From Methanomassiliicoccales archaeon PtaU1.Bin030 (GTDB taxonomy: Archaea; Thermoplasmatota; Thermoplasmata; Methanomassiliicoccales; Methanomassiliicoccaceae): a stretch of DNA of 12,578 nucleotides. Below are positions 6,215 through 11,982 of the stretch, piece after piece. The notes under the pieces were generated by a model. It worked only from the letters and a program-made list of their open reading frames with translations, was not told the DNA's origin and ran no database searches. Both the position numbers and the translations under genes were made by a program. Within the stretch, counting starts at the first letter, position 1; every line of letters begins with the position of its first letter. The DNA lies in contig MVRB01000089.1 in assembly GCA_002067635.1 (NCBI GenBank), positions 1-12,578 on the forward strand, written 5' to 3'.

Positions 6215-6517
6215 TGATGAAATGACCAATGGCCCCCGAAACGTTTTCCTCTCTTTTTCTGGACGTTAAACCCGGTGCCGCTGTGTTCAGTGTATTCCGC
6301 TGATCTCGCTGATGGTTGGGCATGAACGGTCGATCTGACAGCCTTACGCTCACCAAAGCCCTGAACGAAGGCACTGGTTCGCAAGGAGTCCTCGATACTG
6401 TTGCCCGGCCACCTCGGGACTTATGTGGCTTGTCTCTACTTACTCTACTTTGAATAAGGACCCAAGCTTGATGCTTCCAGAGAAGGTCTGGGCCACGATC
6501 AGGAGTTGTGCAACGAC
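6215..6517. other. Intergenic region, no gene seen
   Basis: About 300 bases without supported coding. It contains a T-rich tract near its left end and AT-richer sequence around 6420-6460. Frames here lack the strong third-position G/C of the neighbours. The frame of the next gene is open back to a TAA at 6455 and reads coding-like (for example GHDQELCNDM) but has no ATG, GTG or TTG before the TTG at 6506. I see no tRNA or clear RNA fold. Confidence 0.5.
6244..6259 (+). terminator. T-rich tract after the 5945-6214 gene
   Basis: TTTTCCTCTCTTTTTC at 6244-6259, about 30 bases after the stop at 6214, is typical of archaeal T-tract termination sites. Confidence 0.45.
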
Positions 6518-6856
6518 ATGGCCGTCATCCTGGATCAAATATCTTGCAGCATGGGATCGACACCCTCAGATGACATCAGAGCGTCGGGGGGTCGCTGGGA
6601 CGGGCGATGCCCCGATCCCTGCCTGAGCGTGTTCCGCATCGCCTATGAGGCTGCGTTGGCGGCGGGGTTGAGCGGAGACCTCATGCCTGAGCTGAGGAGC
6701 GAGAACGGCGTGCTTCATTCCTTCCGTCCCAACGGCAGGAAGATCCCTTTGAAAAGCGCCGGTGACTGCGGTGCCGGCAGCGAGTATGCCTCCTTACTCC
6801 AGGAGATCGTGGAAGGGCGGGGACATATATCTCACGTGGTTCGTCGCAAGAGCTGA
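6518..6856 (+). CDS. Small hypothetical protein, not recognised
   Basis: I do not recognise this protein of about 112 residues. It has a cysteine-bearing N-terminal part (ISCSMG, then GRCPDPC), a helical stretch (VFRIAYEAALAAGLSGDLM) and a basic tail (HVVRRKS). The cysteines do not form a standard zinc or Fe-S pattern. Codon use is G/C-ending through most of the frame, which supports coding. The start is uncertain: the ATG at 6518 has GGAG 12 bases upstream, longer than usual, and a TTG at 6506 would add four residues with no spacing from the same GGAG. The frame is open upstream to 6458 without a start codon, so the gene might be an eroded remnant of something longer. It is convergent with the GNAT gene, 26 bp away. 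Confidence 0.5.
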   Translation: MAVILDQISCSMGSTPSDDIRASGGRWDGRCPDPCLSVFRIAYEAALAAGLSGDLMPELRSENGVLHSFRPNGRKIPLKSAGDCGAGSEYASLLQEIVEGRGHISHVVRRKS

Positions 6857-6882
6857 ATGCCTGGGAAAGCACATCGCTCTGC

Positions 6883-7359
6883 TCAGGGAGCGTTCCCTGG
6901 ACCGCTCCAATCCCTCAGGTCCAGCCTGAGGTAGTACCTGTCCGTCCCTTCCCCGTACTCATCCTGACGGTACTCGGCGATCCGGAATCCCATCTTCTCC
7001 GTGTATATGTGCAGGGCCCGGGCATTGCGGGGGTCGACGGTCAAAGTGACCGCGGTTATGCCTTCCCTGATGAGGCTCCGGAGCGACTCCTGCAGAAGGT
7101 ATGTCCCGCCTCCGTTCCCCTGGTAGTCCTTCTGGACCGCTATCTGCACCAGGTACGCGATGCCCGGATCGTCCCACGACCTGAGGAATATGGTGAAGCC
7201 CTTCATGACCCCGTCCACGAAGAGCCCGTAGACCCTTCCGTGCCTAATGTGGTAGGGGACCGACCACCTGTTCTGCAGCGTCTCCATGAAGGCATCCCTC
7301 TCGACCATCAGGATGGAGGCGACGCTTTCCCTGCTCTTCTCGACACGCCTCACGACCAA
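6883..7359 (-). CDS. GNAT family N-acetyltransferase, RimI-like
   Basis: This is a GCN5-related N-acetyltransferase that transfers acetyl from acetyl-CoA to an amine; its substrate is unknown. The 158-residue protein is one GNAT domain. Motif A is IAVQKDYQGNGGGTYLL with the pyrophosphate-binding Q80-GNGGG loop (Q/RxxGxG/A). Motif B holds VDPRNARALHIYTEKMGF, with N112, Y119 and the G124-F125 pair, resembling RimI-type protein N-terminal acetyltransferases. The TTG at 7359 is the first start; a GTG two codons on is equally possible, and no clear ribosome binding site is visible. It is the only minus-strand gene here, convergent with the unknown gene at 6518-6856 and divergent from the GTPase. 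RimI-like substrate choice (ribosomal or other protein N-termini) is a guess. Confidence 0.85.
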   Translation of the reverse strand: MVVRRVEKSRESVASILMVERDAFMETLQNRWSVPYHIRHGRVYGLFVDGVMKGFTIFLRSWDDPGIAYLVQIAVQKDYQGNGGGTYLLQESLRSLIREGITAVTLTVDPRNARALHIYTEKMGFRIAEYRQDEYGEGTDRYYLRLDLRDWSGPGNAP

Positions 7360-7399
7360 ATGCTCGCCCTGGGAGATGTTCTCAGCCCCTTCCGTTCCC

Positions 7400-7427
7400 G
7401 CCCTGAGGGGTTTCCCGGTCTCAGGGC
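7400..7427. repeat. Nested inverted repeat upstream of the GNAT gene
   Basis: GCCCTGA (7400-7406) is the exact reverse complement of TCAGGGC (7421-7427), and within the loop GGG-TTT-CCC (7408-7416) can form a second small hairpin. It begins 41 bases beyond the GNAT start codon. It could be a leader hairpin of the GNAT mRNA or a protein binding site. Confidence 0.45.
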
Positions 7428-7609
7428 CTCCCTAGATTGGGTGCATATGAAAGAACCTTTGCGTCCGGACCCATTGTGGTGATTTGGCATGCTTCCTTAC
7501 AGGCAGTGTTGGTCGTCGGCCGTGACCTCCTAAACTCGTACGGGCGCCCCTATTATCATGACCATCAGCCGAGAGCGTTGCTGGCAGATGGGACGATCAT
7601 CCTCTACCA

Positions 7610-7618
7610 ATGTATTTT
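7610..7618 (+). promoter_or_regulatory. Possible TATA box for the GTPase-polB unit
   Basis: TGTATTTTT at 7610-7618 is the AT-richest stretch before the GTPase gene and would place transcription start near 7640, just before the GGTGGT ribosome binding site at 7643-7648 and the ATG at 7655. This gives a short leader typical of archaea. Confidence 0.35.
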
Positions 7619-7654
7619 TCTAGCCCGGGGGCATATCATTTGGGTGGTAGAGAG

Positions 7655-8845
7655 ATGCAGATCGGTATCGTCGGAAAGCCCAACGTTGGCAAGTCCACAT
7701 TCTTCTGTGGAGCGACCTTGGCCAGCGCGGAGATAGCCAGTTACCCGTTCACCACCATCAAGGCCAACAAGGGCGTGGCCTTCGTTCGGGGGAGGTGCCC
7801 CCATCTCGATTTCAACACCAAGTGCGACCCCCGAAACGCGGGATGCGACAACGGCACGAGGATGATACCCGTGGAGCTGCTCGACGTCGCTGGCCTGGTA
7901 CCGGACGCTTGGAAGGGCCGGGGCCTGGGGAACCAGTTCCTCGATGACCTGAGGCAGGCGCATGCACTGGTGCACGTCATCGATGCCTCCGGTTCCACCG
8001 ACATCGAGGGGAACGCCGTCCCCCCGGGCTCCCATGACCCGGTCGAGGACATCCACTTCCTGGAGAGGGAGATAGCGCTGTGGATGAGGGGCATCCTGGA
8101 GAAGGGCTGGGAGAAGGCGGCCCGCCAGGCCCACATGGAGGGCAAGCCCATAGAGCCCATCATACATGACCGGCTCACGGGCCTGGGGGTGACCGAGGCC
8201 CAGGTGGCGGCAGCGATGAGGGAGTCAAAGCTGCCCGACAACCCCATGAACTGGGGGCCGGAGGAGATGCTCCGCCTGACCGATGCCATCCGCAGGTACG
8301 CCAAGCCGATGATCATCGCCCTCAACAAGGCGGACCTCGCCGACGATGCCACGCTGCAGCGCCTCGCCCAGGCCGCAGGCGGGTTGTCCGTGCCTACGAT
8401 GGCCGAGGCCGAGCTGGCCCTGAAAAGGGCGGCCAAGGCCAAGCTGGTCGACTATATACCGGGGGAAGACCATTTCGATCTCGTGGACCCCTCCAAGCTC
8501 AGCGCGCCGCAGGCCAAGGCCCTGGAGAGGATCAGGGAGGGAGTGGGGAGGCTGCACGGCACCGGTGTGCAGAAGTGCCTGGAGAAGGCCGCGTACGAGC
8601 TGCTGGACCTCATCGTCGTCTATCCGGTGGAGGACGAGACCAAGCTGACCGATCATGACGGAAGGGTGCTGCCGGACGCGTTCCTAGTACCCAAGGGCAC
8701 CACCGCCAAGGGTCTGGCCTACAAGGTGCACACCGACCTGGGGGATAACTTCATCCGCGCCGTAAACGTCAGGACGCACCGCACCGTGGGCAACGACTAC
8801 ATCCTGCAGAACAACGATGTGATCACCATCATCTCCAGGAAGTGA
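7655..8845 (+). CDS. Archaeal Ygr210-type TGS-domain GTPase (YchF/OLA1 relative)
   Basis: This is a translation-associated P-loop GTPase of the Obg-HflX superfamily, close to the archaeal/fungal Ygr210 branch of the YchF group. The 396-residue protein has G1 GKPNVGKST (7-15), G2 around YPFTTI (30-35), G3 DVAGLV (77-82) and G4 NKAD (224-227). A helical insert follows G3, and a C-terminal TGS domain spans about 320-396 (IVVYPVEDETKLTD ... GNDYILQNNDVITII). G4 is the canonical NKxD that specifies GTP, whereas bacterial YchF and Ola1 carry a changed NxxE linked to ATP use, so the common label 'redox-regulated ATPase YchF' probably does not fit. Three cysteines (C48, C57, C64) sit between G2 and G3. 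The ATG at 7655 has GGTGGT 6 bases upstream; earlier in-frame codons lack one. polB starts 5 bases after its stop. Confidence 0.9.
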   Translation: MQIGIVGKPNVGKSTFFCGATLASAEIASYPFTTIKANKGVAFVRGRCPHLDFNTKCDPRNAGCDNGTRMIPVELLDVAGLVPDAWKGRGLGNQFLDDLRQAHALVHVIDASGSTDIEGNAVPPGSHDPVEDIHFLEREIALWMRGILEKGWEKAARQAHMEGKPIEPIIHDRLTGLGVTEAQVAAAMRESKLPDNPMNWGPEEMLRLTDAIRRYAKPMIIALNKADLADDATLQRLAQAAGGLSVPTMAEAELALKRAAKAKLVDYIPGEDHFDLVDPSKLSAPQAKALERIREGVGRLHGTGVQKCLEKAAYELLDLIVVYPVEDETKLTDHDGRVLPDAFLVPKGTTAKGLAYKVHTDLGDNFIRAVNVRTHRTVGNDYILQNNDVITIISRK

Positions 8846-8850
8846 TCTCC

Positions 8851-11286
8851 ATGGGAAGATGGGACGTCCGCCTCCTCGCCGCCACCTACCGCAGGGTGGA
8901 GAACGACCAGCTCTCGATAGAGATGTACGGCACCTGCGACGATGGCCGCTCCATAACCGTCCGCTACACGGGCTTCGAGCCCTACTTCGATGTGGTGGAG
9001 CCCACGCCCGCTGTCCTGGAGCAGCTCCGCAAGGACCCGGACGTGCGCAGGGTCGAGGAGCTCTCCCTATTCTACAAGGGCAAGCTCCGCCCGTCCGCCA
9101 AGGTCTATGTGCGCTTCCCCTGGCTGGTCCCCGACTTCCGCTCCCGCCTACGCAGGGACTTCGATGTCCTGGCGGCGGACATACCCTTCCACCATCGCTT
9201 CCTCTACGACTTCGACATGCACGCCTGCATCCGGGTCTACGGCAAGGAGGGGGTGGGGGAGCAGCGCACCGACCTCATAGTGGACATGGAGAAGGTGGAG
9301 GGGACGAACGCCCCTCACTTCGAGAACCTGCCTCCGTTCAACCCGGACCTCAAGGTCCTGTCATTCGACGTGGAGAACGCCATCAAGGACGGCACCATCC
9401 TCACCATATGCTACGTTATCCGGGAGGGGGGAGAGCTGCGCGGGGGACCACCTATCAGCGGTGACGAGAAGCACATCATCGATGAGTTCACCAGGATCAT
9501 CCAGGAGGAGGACCCGGACGTCATCACGGGCTATAACATCGACAACTACGACATCCCCACGGTGATGGAGCGGGCCAAGGCGGCCAAGGCCGGGAAGCTC
9601 GCCTGGGGCAGGGACCTTTCGGAGCCCAGGAAGGTGGGGCTGCGGGGGTGGAGGCTCACCGGGCGGCTGGTGGTCGACGCGTGGTGGGCGGCCAAGATGC
9701 AGCTGCGCCCCAAGCAGGAGACCCTGAACCACGTGGCCAAGCTCTGCCTGGGCGAGGAGAAGCTGGATGTGGAACCGTCCAAGATGGACGAGGAGTGGGA
9801 GCGCGACCGCAACAAGGTCATGCGATACTGCCTCAAGGACGCCGAGCTGGCGTTGCGCATACTGGAGTACGTGGGCTCCCTGCGCCGGACGATGGACCTG
9901 GCTGCGGTGTCCAAGCTGCCCATGGACGATGTGCAGACCTCCGGCAACTCCTCCCTCATAGACTCCATCCTCATACGCGAGGCCGACCGCGTGCCTCCCC
10001 CCTTCGGCCCGGTGGGGGTCCCGCTCACGGGCAACTTCGATGATGAGGATGAGGCCATCGAGGGGGGGTACGTGCACACCATCGAGCCGGGGCTATACCA
10101 CTGGGTGGTGGTCCTGGACTTCAAGTCCATGTACCCGTCGCTCATCATCTCCAAGAACATCTGCTTCACCACCCTGAGCGATGAGGGCACCATCGTAGCA
10201 CCGACGGGGGTCAGGTTCCTCTCCAAGGACGTACGGGAGGGCTTGCTGCCCAAGATCCTCAAGGACCTCATGGCCCAGCGGGACGATATCAAGAAGCAGA
10301 TGAAGGTCACCACCGATGCCGATGAGCTGAGGTACTACGACGGTCTGCAGAACGCCGTGAAGATCCTCATGAACGCCGTGTACGGCGTCTTCGCGTCCTC
10401 CTTCTACCGCTTCACCGACCGCAACATAGGGAGCGCCATCACCGCCTTCGCACGCGAGACGGTCAAGACCCTGATCAAGCGCCTTGAGGATGAGGGCTAC
10501 AAGGTGATCTATTCTGACACGGACTCACTTTTTGTCCAGTCCCCATATAATGACCTTGAGGGCACTGTAGCGTTCGGCAAGGAGATCTCGGAGAGGTTCT
10601 CCCGGGAGATATCCCAGATGGAGTTCCAGAAGGTGCTGGAGCCGCTGTTCTCCCACGGCAAGAAGAAGCGGTACGTGGGACGCTCGGTGTGGCCTGACCA
10701 GGAGCTGCTGGTCCGCGGCTATGAGACCAGGCGCACCGACGCCTTCGACCTGCAGAGCGCCGTCCTCATGGCGGTCTTCGAGAAGATACTGGACGGAAAT
10801 CCTGACGAGGCGGTGCGCATAGCCCGGGAGAACGTCCAGATGGTAATGGAGTGCAAGGTCCCGGTCGAGTCCCTGGTAATCTCACGCACCTGCAAGTCCT
10901 TCAACTCCTACAAGGACCCGGACTCCCAGGCCAACGTCCAGGCGGCCCGGAAGCTTATGGCCCTGGGTTACGACTTCATCCCCGGAATGAAGGTGTCCTG
11001 GATAGTGACCGACTCCCGGAAGACGCCGCAGGAGGTCGAGCCCTACGTGAGCGGGAGGAAGTTCGAGCACCGCCCCGACTGCCGGTACTACGCGGAGAGG
11101 ATCGCCCAGACCGCGGCGCGGGCGACGGAGGTCTTCGGGTGGGGGGAGAAGGACCTGCTCACCGGTTCGCAGCAGGTTACCCTTTTTGATACCAATTTCG
11201 CGGGGGGGTCCGATCCCGGGCACAAGAGGAAGGAGCCAGAGGCGAAGCGTCCCAAGAAGAAGCTAGATCTGCGGGACTTCATGTGA
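8851..11286 (+). CDS. polB: Family B DNA polymerase (PolB) with 3'-5' exonuclease
   Basis: This is an archaeal B-family DNA polymerase for chromosome replication or repair, 811 residues, full length. Proofreading exonuclease motifs are ExoI SFDVE (D173, E175), ExoII GYNIDNYD (N229, D234) and ExoIII YCLKD (Y326, D330). Polymerase motifs are A DFKSMYPSLI (D423), B KILMNAVYG (504-512) and C YSDTDS (D556, D558), then KKRY (605-608). All catalytic acids are present; motif B reads NA where NS is commoner. The last eight residues, KLDLRDFM, resemble a PCNA-binding peptide. The ATG at 8851 is chosen over a GTG at 8842: GGAAGTGAT, nearly the full anti-Shine-Dalgarno complement, lies 4 bases before the ATG and covers the GTG. 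That site lies over the GTPase stop, so the genes are likely co-transcribed and coupled. Confidence 0.97.
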   Translation: MGRWDVRLLAATYRRVENDQLSIEMYGTCDDGRSITVRYTGFEPYFDVVEPTPAVLEQLRKDPDVRRVEELSLFYKGKLRPSAKVYVRFPWLVPDFRSRLRRDFDVLAADIPFHHRFLYDFDMHACIRVYGKEGVGEQRTDLIVDMEKVEGTNAPHFENLPPFNPDLKVLSFDVENAIKDGTILTICYVIREGGELRGGPPISGDEKHIIDEFTRIIQEEDPDVITGYNIDNYDIPTVMERAKAAKAGKLAWGRDLSEPRKVGLRGWRLTGRLVVDAWWAAKMQLRPKQETLNHVAKLCLGEEKLDVEPSKMDEEWERDRNKVMRYCLKDAELALRILEYVGSLRRTMDLAAVSKLPMDDVQTSGNSSLIDSILIREADRVPPPFGPVGVPLTGNFDDEDEAIEGGYVHTIEPGLYHWVVVLDFKSMYPSLIISKNICFTTLSDEGTIVAPTGVRFLSKDVREGLLPKILKDLMAQRDDIKKQMKVTTDADELRYYDGLQNAVKILMNAVYGVFASSFYRFTDRNIGSAITAFARETVKTLIKRLEDEGYKVIYSDTDSLFVQSPYNDLEGTVAFGKEISERFSREISQMEFQKVLEPLFSHGKKKRYVGRSVWPDQELLVRGYETRRTDAFDLQSAVLMAVFEKILDGNPDEAVRIARENVQMVMECKVPVESLVISRTCKSFNSYKDPDSQANVQAARKLMALGYDFIPGMKVSWIVTDSRKTPQEVEPYVSGRKFEHRPDCRYYAERIAQTAARATEVFGWGEKDLLTGSQQVTLFDTNFAGGSDPGHKRKEPEAKRPKKKLDLRDFM

Positions 11287-11319
11287 TAATCTCACGGCCA
11301 GATATTCTGGGTGATGGCA

Positions 11320-11326
11320 TTTTTTT
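11320..11326 (+). terminator. T-tract terminator after polB
   Basis: A run of seven Ts at 11320-11326, 34 bases after the polB stop, is a typical archaeal intrinsic termination signal. The next gene has its own TATA-like box further on. Confidence 0.5.
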
Positions 11327-11363
11327 ACCTTGAATATCCAAGATGCACAACCACGCAGATACG

Positions 11364-11369
11364 TTTAAA
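11364..11369 (+). promoter_or_regulatory. TATA-like box before the 11478 gene
   Basis: TTTAAA at 11364-11369 lies after the polB T-tract and predicts transcription start near 11394. This argues against the in-frame ATG at 11343 as the start of the next gene, since it would lie upstream of the promoter. Confidence 0.4.
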
Positions 11370-11477
11370 CTCCCGCCCTCAATTTTTCTCTCGGGTTTCG
11401 AATTGATAGGCAAGCTTGAAGTCATCGGAGAGTGGGGAGCGGACGGCTTCCTTCAAGAGGTTGAAGAGCGCAGGATC

Positions 11478-11819
11478 ATGGACATCAAGGGCCTGAAGAA
11501 GGAGATCAAGCAGAAGGTCTATGAGCTCGACATGCAGCTCCTCCTCGCTGGTCTCCCCACCATCCTGGGGATACATCAGGATGCTGGCGAGAAACGCTTT
11601 TCGCTGGAGGTGCACGTACCTCTCATGTTGGATGATGAGTCCGAGTACGATCTGGACATGCTCCAGAGGAGGGCTTTGGCCCTCAGGGCCCTTAAGCAGA
11701 GAGGTTACTACCTCGAGAATCACCGCGAGGGCTACGTGAAGTGCTTCGTGGAAGGCTCCCTCAACGACCTTGAGGGAGAGCTGTCTTTCGTCGAGGAAGC
11801 CCTGGTGGCCCCTGACTGA
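11478..11819 (+). CDS. Small hypothetical protein, not recognised
   Basis: I do not recognise this protein of about 113 residues. It has a basic helical start (MDIKGLKKEIKQKVYELDM), a central strand-like part (LPTILGIHQDAGEKRFSLEVHVPLML) and an acidic helical C-terminal half (YDLDMLQRRALALRALKQRGYY, then LEGELSFVEEAL). It has no signal peptide, membrane span or obvious catalytic motif. The start is uncertain. The ATG at 11478 gives a clean N-terminus but only a close AGGAT before it. A TTG at 11403 adds 25 plausible residues and would be nearly leaderless from the TATA-like box. The ATG at 11343 would lie upstream of that box. Codon use is G/C-ending from about 11405 on, slightly favouring the TTG. 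It stands alone between polB and eL15. Confidence 0.7.
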   Translation: MDIKGLKKEIKQKVYELDMQLLLAGLPTILGIHQDAGEKRFSLEVHVPLMLDDESEYDLDMLQRRALALRALKQRGYYLENHREGYVKCFVEGSLNDLEGELSFVEEALVAPD

Positions 11820-11867
11820 ACGCCCACGGCCACTATCCCCTCTCCATCAACCGCTGTCCCCGATAAG

Positions 11868-11875
11868 TTTAATAA
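11868..11875 (+). promoter_or_regulatory. TATA box of the eL15 gene
   Basis: TTTAATAA at 11868-11875, preceded by the purine-containing CGATAAG that could serve as a BRE, is the clearest TATA-like element in the window. It predicts transcription start near 11898, giving a leader of about 85 bases before the eL15 ATG. Confidence 0.55.
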
Positions 11876-11902
11876 CGACAGGTGTTTTGTCGGACCCTAG
11901 TC

Positions 11903-11970
11903 ACGAGATGATATCTCGTCGGAGATGTGCCCCCTGAAGGGGGTGAATCCATAAACGCCGCTCACGCGGC
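11903..11970 (+). promoter_or_regulatory. Structured leader with three consecutive stem-loops before eL15
   Basis: Three perfect hairpins follow each other between the predicted transcription start and the ribosome binding site. They are ACGAGAT/ATCTCGT (11903-11909 with 11913-11919, loop GAT), CCCCC/GGGGG (11930-11934 with 11939-11943, loop TGAA) and GCCGC/GCGGC (11957-11961 with 11966-11970, loop TCAC). The Shine-Dalgarno GGTGAT begins 3 bases after the last stem. The layout suggests a cis-regulatory RNA leader; autoregulation by eL15 or another ribosomal protein is an inference. The first element is also a near-palindrome and could instead be a DNA operator. Confidence 0.5.
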
Positions 11971-11972
11971 AT

Positions 11973-11978
11973 GGTGAT
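11973..11978 (+). promoter_or_regulatory. Shine-Dalgarno GGTGAT of the eL15 gene
   Basis: GGTGAT at 11973-11978 matches the archaeal anti-Shine-Dalgarno and lies 4 bases before the ATG at 11983. It decides for this start over the internal ATG at 12052, where most family members begin. Confidence 0.65.
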
Positions 11979-11982
11979 GCAA

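Larger units (their letters stand above)
7360..7654. other. Divergent intergenic region between GNAT and GTPase genes
   Basis: This region of about 295 bases separates two divergent genes and shows no supported ORF. It contains a nested inverted repeat at 7400-7427 near the GNAT start and, at its right end, a TATA-like stretch and ribosome binding site for the GTPase. A TATA-like TTTCATATGC on the minus strand near 7442-7452 could serve the GNAT gene. The middle (7460-7600) holds nothing I can name; I checked for tRNA T-arm sequences and found none. Confidence 0.5.

Noticed and set aside
4914..6374. Long minus-strand open frame (486 codons) opposite ksgA
   Set aside because: It is the mirror of a high third-position GC gene. 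The plus strand carries a complete KsgA with all motifs, and the minus translation is low-complexity and rich in Arg, Pro, His and Leu with no family features.
6370..6400. Possible tRNA T-arm (GGTTCGCAAGG near 6376)
   Set aside because: The flanking bases do not form a T-stem, and no acceptor stem or anticodon arm can be found around it.
9361..10313. Two minus-strand open frames inside polB
   Set aside because: Composition-driven shadows; polB motifs cover the same DNA on the plus strand.
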